A stretch of DNA of 64,000 nucleotides from an uncultured Oscillospiraceae bacterium (GCA_905192745.1 CAJJLZ010000001.1:186001-250000), one strand, 5' to 3'. Positions 23,158 through 32,500 are shown, numbered from the stretch's first letter. The notes: a model not told the origin generated them from the sequence alone. A program made the numbers and translations.

Positions 23158-23628
23158 GTGCCGAGAAGAGGTTCTGTTGCAAAACGTGACGTTTTGCCCG
23201 ACCCGCTTTACAATTCCAAACTGGTCACCAGACTGATCAACAACATTATGGTGGACGGCAAGCGCGGCGTGGCCCAGAAGATCGTTTACGGCGCGTTTGA
23301 CATCATCCGCGAGAAAACCGACAAGGATCCGCTGGAGGTTTTTGAGCAGGCGATGGAGAACGTTATGCCCCTGCTGGAGGTTAAGGCCCGCCGTGTCGGC
23401 GGTGCGACCTATCAGGTGCCGATCGAGGTCCGTCCCGACCGTCGTCAGACCTTGGGTCTGCGCTGGATGACGGCGTATTCCCGCACCCGTTCCGAGCGCA
23501 CCATGAAGGAACGCCTTGCCGGCGAGATTCTGGACGCGGTGAACGGCAACGGCGGCGCCGCGAAAAAGCGCGACGACACGCACAAGATGGCCGAGGCCAA
23601 CAAGGCGTTCGCTCATTACAGATGGTAA
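23158..23628 (+). CDS. rpsG: 30S ribosomal protein S7
   Basis: A 156-residue S7 starting at GTG with GAAGGAGGG upstream. Family motifs are MPRRGSVAKRDVLPDPLYNS, NNIMVDGKRGVAQKIVYGA, the beta-hairpin region VGGATYQVPIEVRPDRRQTLGLRW and the C-terminal KMAEANKAFAHYRW. It nucleates the 30S head. It follows rpsL after 204 bp that contain no gene but several GC-rich dyads. Confidence 0.98.
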   Translation: MPRRGSVAKRDVLPDPLYNSKLVTRLINNIMVDGKRGVAQKIVYGAFDIIREKTDKDPLEVFEQAMENVMPLLEVKARRVGGATYQVPIEVRPDRRQTLGLRWMTAYSRTRSERTMKERLAGEILDAVNGNGGAAKKRDDTHKMAEANKAFAHYRW

Positions 23629-23788
23629 GCCCATACCTGCCCTCTTGGGCATGAGGCCCGCCATTTTCCGTGGGAGCAACGCCGCATAAGAGGCTTACCC
23701 CCCATATGGGCGTTGGTCCCATTACGCGCCGCCCCTCCGGCGGAATTTTCCGCGGGCGCGGCGTCTGGAAAGAATAAGGAGGACATTT

Positions 23789-25873
23789 ATGGCAAGGCAA
23801 GTATCGTTGGAACTTACCAGAAATATCGGTATTATGGCGCATATCGACGCCGGCAAAACGACGACGACCGAGCGTATCCTGTTCTATACCGGCATCAACC
23901 ATAAGCTGGGCGAGACCCACGATGGCGGCGCCACGATGGACTGGATGGCGCAGGAGCAGGAGCGTGGTATTACCATTACCTCCGCCGCCACCACCTGTTT
24001 CTGGAAGAACCACCGCATCAACATTATCGACACCCCCGGCCACGTGGACTTTACCGTTGAGGTGCAGCGTTCGCTGCGCGTGCTGGACGGTTCGGTCACC
24101 GTTTTCTGCGCCAAGGGCGGCGTTGAGCCCCAGTCCGAGACTGTGTGGCGTCAGGCGAACGAGTACAAAGTTCCCCGTATGGCCTACGTCAATAAGATGG
24201 ACATCATGGGCGCGGATTTTTATCGCGTCGTCACCATGATGAAGGAACGGCTGAAGTGCAACGCCGTGCCGATCCAGCTTCCCATCGGGGCCGAGGATAC
24301 CTTCAAGGGCCTCATCGATCTGGTGGAAATGAAGGCGTATGTCTACTACGATGATCTGGGCAAAGACATCCGTGTGGAAGAGATTCCGGACGATATGAAG
24401 GAACTGGCCCAGAAATACCACGACGAGCTGATCGAGCACGTTGCCGAGCAGGACGACGCGCTGATGGAGAAGTATTTTGCGGGCGAGGAGCTGACGATCG
24501 AAGAGATCAAAAGCTGTATCCGCAAATCCACCATCGCCAACACGATGGTTCCCGTCACCTGCGGCACTTCCTATCGGAATAAGGGCGTGCAGAAGCTGCT
24601 GGACGCGGTGATCGATTATATGCCGGCTCCGACCGACGTTCCCTCTATCAAGGGGATCAACCCGGATACCGAAGAGGAAGTGGAACGCCACTCCTCCGAC
24701 GACGAGCCCTTCGCGGCTCTCGCGTTTAAGATCGCGACCGATCCGTTCGTTGGCAAGCTTGCCTTCTTCCGTGTATATTCGGGTACGGTGAACGCCGGTA
24801 CCATGGTATACAACGCGAACAAGGACAACAGCGAACGTCTCGGCCGTATTCTCCAGATGCACGCCAATCACCGTCAGGATATCGAAACGGTATACGCGGG
24901 CGATATCGCGGCGGCGGTCGGTCTGAAGAATACGACTACCGGCGACACTCTCTGCGATGAGAAGAACCCGGTTATTCTGGAATCCATGAAGTTCCCGGAG
25001 CCGGTTATCCGCGTGGCGATCGAGCCGAAGACCAAAGCCGGTCAGGAGAAGATGGGCCTTGCGCTGGCCAAGCTGGCGGAAGAAGATCCGACCTTCAAGA
25101 CCTACACCGACGAGGAAACCGGCCAGACCATCATCGCCGGTATGGGCGAGCTCCATCTGGAGATCATCGTTGACCGTCTGCTCCGCGAATTCAAGGTGGA
25201 AGCCAACGTCGGCGCTCCTCAGGTTGCCTATAAGGAAACCATCCGCAAGATGGCGGATGTCGATCACAAGTATGCCCGTCAGTCCGGCGGCCGCGGCCAG
25301 TATGGTCACGTCAAGATCCGGATTGAGCCGAACGAAACCGGTAAGGGCTACGAATTCGTCAATGCGGTTGTCGGCGGCGTGATTCCGAAGGAATATATCC
25401 CCGCGGTTGATCAGGGTATTCAGGGCGCTATGCAGTCGGGCGTTCTCGCTGGCTACAATGTCGTGGATGTAAAGGTTACGCTGTACGACGGTTCGTATCA
25501 CGAGGTTGACTCCTCGGAAATGGCGTTTAAGATCGCCGGTTCCATGGCCTTCAAGGAGGCCATGCGGAAGGCCGATCCGGTTCTGATGGAACCGATCATG
25601 AAGGTCGTTGTGATCGTCCCCGACGAGTATATGGGCGACGTTATCGGCGACATCAACTCCCGCCGCGGCCTGATTCAGGGCATGGACGCCGTTTCCGGCG
25701 CTCAGCAAATCAACGCGATGGTTCCGCTGTCCGAGATGTTCGGTTATGCTACCGACCTGCGCTCCCGTACGCAGGGCCGCGGTCAGTACAGCATGGAGCC
25801 GAGCCATTACGCGGAGCTGCCCAAGAGCGTGGCGGAGCAGATCATCAGCAAGCGTACCAAGAAGGAAGACTAA
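23789..25873 (+). CDS. fusA: Elongation factor G
   Basis: A 694-residue EF-G. The G1 motif is AHIDAGKTTTTERIL, G3 is DTPGHVDFTVEVQRS and G4 is NKMDIMGAD. The later domains contain the family motif GGVIPKEYIPAVDQG. It catalyses GTP-driven translocation. AAGGAGGAC precedes the ATG. It lies 160 bp after rpsG in a stretch with GC-rich dyads but no clear terminator. Confidence 0.99.
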   Translation: MARQVSLELTRNIGIMAHIDAGKTTTTERILFYTGINHKLGETHDGGATMDWMAQEQERGITITSAATTCFWKNHRINIIDTPGHVDFTVEVQRSLRVLDGSVTVFCAKGGVEPQSETVWRQANEYKVPRMAYVNKMDIMGADFYRVVTMMKERLKCNAVPIQLPIGAEDTFKGLIDLVEMKAYVYYDDLGKDIRVEEIPDDMKELAQKYHDELIEHVAEQDDALMEKYFAGEELTIEEIKSCIRKSTIANTMVPVTCGTSYRNKGVQKLLDAVIDYMPAPTDVPSIKGINPDTEEEVERHSSDDEPFAALAFKIATDPFVGKLAFFRVYSGTVNAGTMVYNANKDNSERLGRILQMHANHRQDIETVYAGDIAAAVGLKNTTTGDTLCDEKNPVILESMKFPEPVIRVAIEPKTKAGQEKMGLALAKLAEEDPTFKTYTDEETGQTIIAGMGELHLEIIVDRLLREFKVEANVGAPQVAYKETIRKMADVDHKYARQSGGRGQYGHVKIRIEPNETGKGYEFVNAVVGGVIPKEYIPAVDQGIQGAMQSGVLAGYNVVDVKVTLYDGSYHEVDSSEMAFKIAGSMAFKEAMRKADPVLMEPIMKVVVIVPDEYMGDVIGDINSRRGLIQGMDAVSGAQQINAMVPLSEMFGYATDLRSRTQGRGQYSMEPSHYAELPKSVAEQIISKRTKKED

Positions 25874-26015
25874 TCGGGATGTCTCCCGTGCGTTTTTCCG
25901 CGTCTTTCGGGCCGGCGGCCCGGGCGCGGCGGACCGTTCCCGGAAAATTCGGGCGAAGAGGAATGAAATCGACCGATTTCGCCTCCCCGGCGGCCGTAAT
26001 AATTTGGGAAAAGTC

Positions 26016-26044
26016 TTGAATTTCCTATGCGGACTTGCTAAAAT
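26016..26044 (+). promoter_or_regulatory. Promoter of tuf
   Basis: TTGAAT (26016-26021), a 17-bp spacer and TAAAAT (26039-26044), between fusA and tuf; tuf can therefore be expressed apart from fusA. Confidence 0.75.
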
Positions 26045-26132
26045 GAGTACCATAGGTTTCAACTTGACGAATTGATTCCATTCGCAGGGTTGAAAACGAA
26101 AAACTGTGTTTATAAAAAGGAGGAAATCCACA

Positions 26133-27335
26133 ATGGCAAAGGCAAAGTTTGAAAGAAACAAGCCCCACGTAAACATTGGCACCATCGGCCACGTTGACCA
26201 TGGCAAGACCACCCTGACCGCGGCGATCACCAAGGTCCTGAACCTGAAGGGCGATGCCGATTTCGTGGACTACGCGAATATCGATAAGGCCCCGGAAGAG
26301 CGTGCGCGCGGTATCACAATCAACACCTCTCACGTTGAGTATCAGACCGAGAACCGCCACTATGCCCACGTTGACTGCCCCGGCCACGCCGACTATGTCA
26401 AGAACATGATTACCGGCGCTGCGCAGATGGACGGCGCGATTCTGGTTGTGTCCGCGGCCGACGGCCCGATGCCCCAGACCCGTGAGCACATCCTGCTCTC
26501 CCGTCAGGTTGGCGTTCCCTACATCGTGGTGTTCATGAACAAGTGCGATCAGGTGGACGATCCCGAGCTGCTCGAGCTGGTCGAGATGGAAATCCGCGAA
26601 CTGCTCAACGAGTATGACTTCCCGGGCGACGACACCCCGATCATCAAGGGTTCCGCGCTGCAGGCTCTGGAGTGCACCTCCACTGATCCGAACGCTCCGG
26701 AATATGCGCCGATCATTGAGCTGATGGCGGCTGTCGACGAGTATATTCCCGCCCCGGCCCGTAAGACCGACCTGCCCTTCCTGATGCCGGTCGAAGACGT
26801 TTTCACCATTACCGGGCGCGGCACCGTCGCCACCGGCCGTGTGGAGCGTGGCCAGCTGAATATGTCCGACGAAGTGGAAATCATCGGCCTGACCGACGAG
26901 CGCAGAAAGACGGTCGTTACCGGCATCGAGATGTTCCGCAAGCTGCTTGACTACGCGGAGGCCGGCGACAACATCGGCGCCCTGCTGCGTGGTGTGCAGA
27001 GAAATGAAATCGAGCGCGGTCAGGTTCTGTGCAAGCCCGGCACGATCAACCCGCACACGAAGTTCCATGGTCAGGTTTATGTCCTGTCCAAGGACGAAGG
27101 CGGCCGTCATACCCCCTTCTTCAATAACTATCGTCCGCAGTTCTATTTCCGTACCACCGACGTGACCGGCGTTATCTCTCTGCCGGAAGGCGTTGAGATG
27201 TGCATGCCTGGCGATAACGTTGAGATGGATGTGGAGCTGATTACCCCGATCGCTATCGAGGAAGGCCTCCGCTTCGCTATCCGCGAAGGCGGCCGTACCG
27301 TCGGTTCGGGTGTTGTCACCAAGATCAACGGCTAA
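26133..27335 (+). CDS. tuf: Elongation factor Tu
   Basis: A 400-residue EF-Tu with GHVDHGKTTLTAAI (G1), the RGITINTSHVEY switch, DCPGHADYVKNM (G3), NKCDQVDD (G4) and complete domains II and III ending GRTVGSGVVTKI. It delivers aminoacyl-tRNA to the ribosome. The ATG has AAAAGGAGG upstream. It is followed by a terminator, so the ribosomal block ends here rather than continuing to rpsJ. Confidence 0.99.
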   Translation: MAKAKFERNKPHVNIGTIGHVDHGKTTLTAAITKVLNLKGDADFVDYANIDKAPEERARGITINTSHVEYQTENRHYAHVDCPGHADYVKNMITGAAQMDGAILVVSAADGPMPQTREHILLSRQVGVPYIVVFMNKCDQVDDPELLELVEMEIRELLNEYDFPGDDTPIIKGSALQALECTSTDPNAPEYAPIIELMAAVDEYIPAPARKTDLPFLMPVEDVFTITGRGTVATGRVERGQLNMSDEVEIIGLTDERRKTVVTGIEMFRKLLDYAEAGDNIGALLRGVQRNEIERGQVLCKPGTINPHTKFHGQVYVLSKDEGGRHTPFFNNYRPQFYFRTTDVTGVISLPEGVEMCMPGDNVEMDVELITPIAIEEGLRFAIREGGRTVGSGVVTKING

Positions 27336-27364
27336 TTTCAGATCATTTTTCCTGCAAGATGGCA

Positions 27365-27402
27365 AGCGGGAGGAGGAGCAAACGCTCCCCCTCCCGCTTT
27401 TG
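27365..27402 (+). terminator. Terminator after tuf
   Basis: AGCGGGAGG...GGAGC pairs with GCTCC...CCTCCCGCT (27365-27398) around the loop AAAC, with a TTTTGT tail. Confidence 0.9.
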
Positions 27403-27593
27403 TCTTTTGCGGATAGACCAATACAGAGATTCGGGTATACCTGTGCAGTGAAAATACAATCGAAAAGCGGCTTGGCTATCGTTTAGACCGTTTTATCGGC
27501 GGCGTCCTTCAGCACAAAGAGGCTTCCTCTTACGAGGTTTTTCCTTTGGGACTTCGCTTTTCCGGTGAAAACGCGAAAAGAAGCAGGTAAGCC

Positions 27594-27622
27594 TTGTATT
27601 CGCCGGTGGTCTGATGTAAAAT
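27594..27622 (+). promoter_or_regulatory. Promoter of the aminotransferase gene
   Basis: TTGTAT (27594-27599), a 17-bp spacer and TAAAAT (27617-27622). The rest of the 27403-27703 gap shows nothing recognisable. Confidence 0.6.
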
Positions 27623-27703
27623 AAACGCGGCGGCCAGCGGCCGTTCGGATTAAATCCGATGAAAAGAGCGGTTTTCCGTTCGGGATAAAGGGGTCGAAAA
27701 AAT

Positions 27704-28834
27704 ATGCAGTTTCGGGATTTAAAAGCGCAGTATACGGCGCTGAAAGCGGAAATTGACGCGGCGATGCAAAAGGTGGCCGCGGACGGCAATTTTATCAGCG
27801 GTGCTCAGGTGGCGGAGCTGGAAACAGCGCTGGCGGAATACGTCGGCGTGAAGCATTGCGTCACCTGCGGAAACGGAACCGACGCGCTGACCATGGTGCT
27901 GATGGGCTGGAACCTCGGGCCGGGCGACGCTGTGTTTGTTCCGGATTTTACCTTCTTTGCCTCGGGCGAGGTGGTATCCTTTGAAGGGGCTACGCCGGTT
28001 TTTGTGGATGTGGATGCGGATACCTTCAATCTGGATCCGGCGAAGCTGGAAGAAGCAATCCTTGCCGTAAAGGCGGATGGGAAGCTCACCCCGAAGGCGA
28101 TCGTTGCGGTGGATCTGTTCGGTCTGCCGGCCAATTACCGCGCGATCAAGCCGATCGCGGAAAAATACGGCCTTCTTCTGTTGGAGGACGGCGCACAGGG
28201 CTTTGGCGGCAGCATGGACGGCCGTCGGAGCTGCAGCTTTGGCGATGCGTCCACAACCTCCTTCTTCCCGGCCAAACCCCTCGGCTGTTATGGAGACGGC
28301 GGCGCGATTTTTACCGATGACGATGCGCTGGCCGGGTATCTCCGTTCCATCCGGGTGCACGGTAAGGGTTCCTTTAAATACGACAATGTCCGGATTGGGA
28401 TGAATTCCCGGCTGGATACTCTTCAGGCCGCGATTCTTCAGCCAAAATTCCGGGCCTTCCGGGAATATGAGCTGGAGGCGGTGAACCGCGCCGCCGTCTG
28501 GTATACCGAGCGGCTGCAGGGTGTGGTCAAGACCCCTGTGATTCCCGAGGGCTTTGGTTCCAGTTGGGCGCAGTATACTCTGACGCTGGAAAGCGGGGAG
28601 CAGCGCGATGCGGTACAGGCGGCGCTGAAAGAGCAGGGAATCCCCACCATGGTGTATTACCCCAAGCCCATGCACGCGCAGACCGCCTTTGCCGACCTGC
28701 CGCCCATTCCCGGCCTGCCCGGCTTCCCTGTGACCGACCGGCTGTGCGCCTGTGTGCTGTCTCTGCCGATGCATCCCTATCTCGGCGAGGGAAATGTAGA
28801 CTTTATTTGCAAGGAATTGAAGAAGCTGCTTTAA
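27704..28834 (+). CDS. DegT/DnrJ/EryC1 PLP-dependent sugar aminotransferase
   Basis: A 376-residue fold-type I enzyme. The PLP lysine lies in TSFFPAKPLGCYGDGGA, the cofactor ring is held by the LLLEDGAQGFGG aspartate, and the N-terminal GNGTDALTM loop binds phosphate. The family aminates keto-sugar nucleotides during synthesis of surface polysaccharides. The sequence around the lysine is close to the WbpE/WlbC type that acts on UDP-3-keto-GlcNAc uronates, but the substrate cannot be fixed. AAAGGGG precedes the ATG. It is a single gene, with no other nucleotide-sugar genes adjacent. Confidence 0.9.
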   Translation: MQFRDLKAQYTALKAEIDAAMQKVAADGNFISGAQVAELETALAEYVGVKHCVTCGNGTDALTMVLMGWNLGPGDAVFVPDFTFFASGEVVSFEGATPVFVDVDADTFNLDPAKLEEAILAVKADGKLTPKAIVAVDLFGLPANYRAIKPIAEKYGLLLLEDGAQGFGGSMDGRRSCSFGDASTTSFFPAKPLGCYGDGGAIFTDDDALAGYLRSIRVHGKGSFKYDNVRIGMNSRLDTLQAAILQPKFRAFREYELEAVNRAAVWYTERLQGVVKTPVIPEGFGSSWAQYTLTLESGEQRDAVQAALKEQGIPTMVYYPKPMHAQTAFADLPPIPGLPGFPVTDRLCACVLSLPMHPYLGEGNVDFICKELKKLL

Positions 28835-28866
28835 TTACAGAAAGTATATATAGGCATAAAATATAC

Positions 28867-28901
28867 AAAACCGCCGTATTCTTACGAGATACGGCGGTTT
28901 T
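28867..28901. terminator. Bidirectional terminator after the aminotransferase
   Basis: AAAACCGCCGTAT (28867-28879) pairs perfectly with ATACGGCGGTTTT (28889-28901). It serves the plus-strand aminotransferase and the convergent minus-strand ATPase. Confidence 0.9.
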
Positions 28902-28930
28902 CCTTTTCAAAGTCAGGGCATTCCCCGGAC

Positions 28931-30079
28931 CTATTGGCCAGCAGGCTTGACAGCTTCGGCCATCTCCTCAAATTCAGAGACCACCCATTCGGTCAGAATG
29001 GTTGCCCCTTCCCAATCCATAGCGGCGATATTGAATGCTTCCATAGCGTCATGAGCGGTTTTGGCTTCCTCAGCGATGGAGACCGCCTCGCTGAGCAGTT
29101 CTCTGGCCGCACGGCGATTAAAGGAGAGCAGCTGGCGGCGGGAGCGCAGCCCCTCCGCGTTGGTGAAGCGGGCGGCATGGATACGGCGGAAAACCGGGAA
29201 ATCCGCCTTGTGCCAAGGATTGGAGGTGGTGAATCCCACCCCGATGGAGGGAATGAGCAGATGCTCCAGCTTTTCCTCCGGAGAGAGAGGACAGGCGCAG
29301 CTGATGATGTCCAGCCCGGCCTCCAGCGCCCGGCGGCGGAGCTCCGCCAACAACAGGCGGGAAGCGGCGCCATGCTCGTCCTCAATCGAATAGATGCGGG
29401 GGCAAAGAGCCTGCAGGGTTTCGTGGAACACCACCATCCCCTGAGGGGTAACAGCGGAGAGAAAACGGCGGGTTTCCCTCCCCGGGCGGGGGCGATTCTC
29501 CGCCGAATCGATGCGGCCGGTGAATTCCCGCACCGCGATCCGGGCCGCGCTGCGGAGCACTTTCCCTTCGTCGGTGTATTCCGCCGCAATTCGGGCGCTG
29601 TCCCCGAGCAGGGAGGCCGCCGCGCCGAGAAATTTCCGGCAGCGGCCGTGGAGGGCGCCGCAGGCGGCGGCAGCCTCCATAATTTCCGCTATATTTTGAT
29701 GCAGCCGACGGGCGTCCATACAGGCGCTGAGGTTGATGATCTGCTCCGAGGCTCCCCAATATTTCGGTTCGATGATATGCGGGGCGGTTGCGTCGATCAC
29801 GCAGGCCTTCAGCTCCGGAAAGAGGATTCCGTCCAACGAACTGGGGTCGGAAGAACAAAGAATCGCTTCGGCTTCCAACCCCCGGTCGGTCATCCGCTCC
29901 AGAACCCGCCGCATCAGCGACGCTTTTCCGGTTCCCGGCCCGCTTTTAATCAGATAGGCCCGCCATCCGTCGGCGGGGTCGTATAGATCGTCCAGATACC
30001 CGACAAAGCCGCCGGGGGTGTTTGCCCCCATAAAAAACCGGATCGGGGTTTTTGTTTCTGCCATACTCATCATGCCCAT
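28931..30079 (-). CDS. Two-half P-loop ATPase-like protein (PRK06851 type)
   Basis: About 382 residues. The N-terminal half carries a good Walker A (LIKSGPGTGKASLMRR) after NTPGGFVGYLDDL. The second half repeats the same layout (RRFLSAVTPQGMVVF...) but its loop reads IEDEHGAASRLLL, without the GxGK core, so it is probably catalytically dead. This matches the double nucleotide-kinase-like family seen in Firmicutes (PRK06851), whose function is not established. Several ATGs occur at the start; the one at 30079 is favoured by GGAAGGGATGG upstream, with 30091 as alternative. The 30092-30294 gap upstream shows no gene. Confidence 0.7.
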   Translation of the reverse strand: MGMMSMAETKTPIRFFMGANTPGGFVGYLDDLYDPADGWRAYLIKSGPGTGKASLMRRVLERMTDRGLEAEAILCSSDPSSLDGILFPELKACVIDATAPHIIEPKYWGASEQIINLSACMDARRLHQNIAEIMEAAAACGALHGRCRKFLGAAASLLGDSARIAAEYTDEGKVLRSAARIAVREFTGRIDSAENRPRPGRETRRFLSAVTPQGMVVFHETLQALCPRIYSIEDEHGAASRLLLAELRRRALEAGLDIISCACPLSPEEKLEHLLIPSIGVGFTTSNPWHKADFPVFRRIHAARFTNAEGLRSRRQLLSFNRRAARELLSEAVSIAEEAKTAHDAMEAFNIAAMDWEGATILTEWVVSEFEEMAEAVKPAGQ

Positions 30080-30294
30080 CGTCTGTACCATCCCTTCCGC
30101 TTGTTATCGTTGTAAAACCGGGCGGTCGGCCTTTTCCATAGGGAAAGCCGTGCCCGGAAAGCGCGGCAGCCGTTTTTCAGCCGTCTGAAGGCTGCTTTTC
30201 GGCCGGTTGCGACCGGTTACTGTAACAGGATATTCCAGCGGTCGGGGAATGGTGCCCGTCCGGCGGGCCGAAGGCTTTGAAAAAGGGGAAGGCG

Positions 30295-31203
30295 TCAGGC
30301 GCAGGCGGCGCCGTCCAGCCCGGCGGGGGAGGAGCCGCCGTCCGGGGCATCCGCCCCGACGAGGGAGCAGGCGACGCGCCAAGCGTCCTCCTGACTCAGG
30401 TTTTCACAGCGTATCTGGAAGCCCACGCCGTCCTGTTCAAATTCGGCGACGTAGATGTTCTCATACCCTGCCGGTTCCGCCCCTCCGTCGTAATAGGGAG
30501 GCTGCCAGAGACCGAAGCGGACGGGGGTTCCGCCGAGATCGACCCCTTGCGCGTCCTCCGGCCAGTCGAACCGCAGGTCGCACTCCAGCCCGATCCGGGA
30601 CGCCCGGATCATAACGGACGGGTAGGGTTCCGCCGAAGAATCGGAATGGGGGGCGGAATAGGTCAGCCATATCACGTCGTAGGCCATGGTGCCGTCGTTG
30701 TACCGGATAATCTGATCGGTTTCGTTGTATTCGCTGGGGACCAGACCTTCCGGCAGATAGGCCGGCTTAATGTCCCGGCCAAGGTAGGCGGTTCTTTGCG
30801 CCGCGTTCCAGGTTTCCTCGTACGTCTTGGCCGGATCATAATACAGGCGGCTGGCCCCCACGCCGTTTTCCAGCGCGGCAACGGGAATTTCCGGCAGTTC
30901 CGGAGTCGTGGGAGCGGTCGGCACAGTCGGCGCAATCGAAGCGGTCGGGGGAGCCGGTGTAACCGAAACAGCCGGCGCGGTCTCCGCCGCGCCGGGGACG
31001 GCGGCCGAAGAAGGATCTCCGGCAACCGGCGGCAGGGAGGGGACGGCGCCCGGGCCGGAGAGGGCCAGCGCGGCACAGAGCAGGGCGGCGCATCCGGCGG
31101 CGGGGATCAGGGAACCGAGGAGACGGTTCCGCTTTTTACGGCGGAGGAATACGGCATCCGCCTTTCGGTCAATGGAGGCGCGGTAGCTTTCATCCGATTT
31201 CAT
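30295..31203 (-). CDS. Anti-sigma-like single-pass membrane protein
   Basis: About 302 residues: a short charged cytoplasmic N-terminus (residues 1-26), one membrane helix (about 28-50), a Pro/Thr/Ala-rich spacer (about 51-107) and an extracytoplasmic domain resembling DUF4367 (YLPEGLVPSEYNE...YDVIWLTYS). It starts inside the 3' end of the ECF sigma gene (14-bp overlap), the standard arrangement for a sigma factor and its membrane-bound antagonist. The N-terminus is too short to be a classical ZAS domain, so the sigma-binding mode is unclear. Confidence 0.7.
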   Translation of the reverse strand: MKSDESYRASIDRKADAVFLRRKKRNRLLGSLIPAAGCAALLCAALALSGPGAVPSLPPVAGDPSSAAVPGAAETAPAVSVTPAPPTASIAPTVPTAPTTPELPEIPVAALENGVGASRLYYDPAKTYEETWNAAQRTAYLGRDIKPAYLPEGLVPSEYNETDQIIRYNDGTMAYDVIWLTYSAPHSDSSAEPYPSVMIRASRIGLECDLRFDWPEDAQGVDLGGTPVRFGLWQPPYYDGGAEPAGYENIYVAEFEQDGVGFQIRCENLSQEDAWRVACSLVGADAPDGGSSPAGLDGAACA

Positions 31204-31744
31204 CGAAAAAATCATCCCTTTCCAAAAGGTTTTTCAGGGCGGCTTTCGCCCGGGAGGAAAGATTATAGACCTGCTTGAGGGTTTTTCGCATCACCTGAGC
31301 GATCTCCTGAGGGGACAGCTCTTCAAAATACCGGAGATACAGCACATCGCCGTAATCCTTCGGCAGGCTGTCGATGGCCCGGCGGAGCGCCGTGCGCCTT
31401 TCCCGTTCGTCGGTCCGGCCGGCCGGATCGGCGTCGTCGGCAAGCGGCCCCGCGTCCTCCAGAGAAACGGAGGGGGCGGCCCGGCGGCGGCGAAGGTGGG
31501 AAAAGGCCTTGTGGCGGGCGATGGCGAACAGGTAGGTTTTCAGTCCGGACTGAAAACGGTATCGCCGGGGATGGACGATCAGTTCTACGAAGCAGTCCTC
31601 CGACAGATCCTCCGCCGTGTGCCAGTCGCCCACGAGACGGTATAAATAGAGGATCAGCCCGTTTTTGTACAGGGCGATGATGTCGTCAAAGGCGCTTTCG
31701 TTTCCTTCCCGGTATCGCTGATACAACTGCTCGCCGCCGTCCAT
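31190..31744 (-). CDS. ECF RNA polymerase sigma factor
   Basis: A 184-residue protein with sigma region 2 (ALYKNGLILYLYRLVGDWHTAEDLSEDCFVEL, in pieces) and region 4 (IDSLPKDYGDVLYLRYFEELSPQEIAQVM with the helix-turn-helix in KTLKQVYNLSSRAKAAL). It directs core polymerase to stress or surface genes. GGGGGAAG lies before the ATG. A GGAAAAAC-N16-CGTCTG element upstream suggests autoregulation. Its partner is the overlapping membrane protein. Confidence 0.92.
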   Translation of the reverse strand: MDGGEQLYQRYREGNESAFDDIIALYKNGLILYLYRLVGDWHTAEDLSEDCFVELIVHPRRYRFQSGLKTYLFAIARHKAFSHLRRRRAAPSVSLEDAGPLADDADPAGRTDERERRTALRRAIDSLPKDYGDVLYLRYFEELSPQEIAQVMRKTLKQVYNLSSRAKAALKNLLERDDFFDEIG

Positions 31745-31808
31745 TTTCTTCCCCCATTCCCTCTTCTCATCCTTCCACCCCTTAGTCTCCCGCAGACGGC
31801 GTTTTACT

Positions 31809-31838
31809 CAGACGGAAAAGAAAATTTTATGTTTTTCC
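31809..31838 (-). promoter_or_regulatory. Possible ECF-type autoregulatory promoter
   Basis: On the minus strand GGAAAAAC (31831-31838), a 16-bp spacer and CGTCTG (31809-31814), about 65 bp before the sigma gene. The layout resembles ECF promoters with an AAC -35 and CGTC -10. Confidence 0.4.
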
Positions 31839-31907
31839 GGATTTTTCGGTTTTCCTGTTTTTCCGACGCTTTTATTCTATCATAAGCGCCCGGCGGCGAA
31901 AAGAAAA

Positions 31908-31944
31908 CCCCCTTTGCGGCCTGTGGAACTGCCGGCAAAGGGGG
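31908..31944 (-). terminator. Terminator of the AbrB/RHH pair
   Basis: A 9-bp stem (31908-31916 with 31936-31944) with an inner CGGC/GCCG pair; on the minus strand it is followed by TTTTCTTTTC. Confidence 0.8.
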
Positions 31945-31992
31945 AAAAGGAGAAGCGTGATTTGTGGCTGGGAACCTCCGGGGCTCCATGGT

Positions 31993-32301
31993 TCAATCGG
32001 GAGATTCCCCGGGAAAAGACTGGCATCGGGAAAAGACGACCTGCAGCCGTTCGATCAGGAAAAGGATGGTGTCCCTGTCTTCTATCCCGCTGCGCTGCGC
32101 TTCGTCCCTGAGACGGTCAAGAAGGAGAAGCGCGGCGCTTTTCGCATCATGCGGGCGCAGGAGAATACAAGGAATGCCGTCTTCGTCTACCCGGCAATCG
32201 ATGTCTATCAAGTCTCCGGCGGAAAGCCGCAGGCCTTTCCTCATTTCAATCGGCAGGATCACCCGACCCAAAGAATCCAGTTGCCGAATATCAGTCATCA
32301 T
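31993..32301 (-). CDS. AbrB/SpoVT-family DNA-binding protein
   Basis: A 102-residue protein. The N-terminal swapped-hairpin domain (DSLGRVILPIEMRKGLRLSAGDLIDI) is the AbrB/SpoVT/MazE fold. The C-terminal half is helical, of unknown contact. AAGGAGAAG lies ahead of the double ATG; the first overlaps the upstream ribbon-helix-helix gene by 11 bp. The arrangement of two small DNA-binding proteins, without a visible toxin, suggests an autoregulated pair rather than a standard toxin-antitoxin unit. Confidence 0.8.
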   Translation of the reverse strand: MMTDIRQLDSLGRVILPIEMRKGLRLSAGDLIDIDCRVDEDGIPCILLRPHDAKSAALLLLDRLRDEAQRSGIEDRDTILFLIERLQVVFSRCQSFPGESPD

Positions 32302-32500
32302 GGTGCTGCTTCTCCTTTTCATAGGAATATGTCGCAGGTGTATATTCATACGCAGGGAAGTTTTGATGCTTGGACAAAAGGTCCTCGATAGCCTCGTCTA
32401 ACAGTTTCGAGACCGGAATACGGGTACGTTTGGACAGTGCCCGCAGTTCTTCATACAGTTTATAATCGGTGGATGTGCTCCAATGCTTCCTGTCCGTCAC
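32291..32500 (-). CDS. Small ribbon-helix-helix protein
   Basis: A 69-residue protein with a short ribbon-helix-helix (KLYEELRALSKRTRIPVSKLLDEAIEDLL) and a Tyr/Glu/Lys-rich tail ending in HHDD. The GTG start is chosen because AAGGAAGG precedes it at 8 nt. It overlaps the AbrB-like gene by 11 bp and is cotranscribed with it from the promoter at 32523-32551. It may bind the dyad at 32549-32564. Confidence 0.72.
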   Translation of the reverse strand: MTDRKHWSTSTDYKLYEELRALSKRTRIPVSKLLDEAIEDLLSKHQNFPAYEYTPATYSYEKEKQHHDD

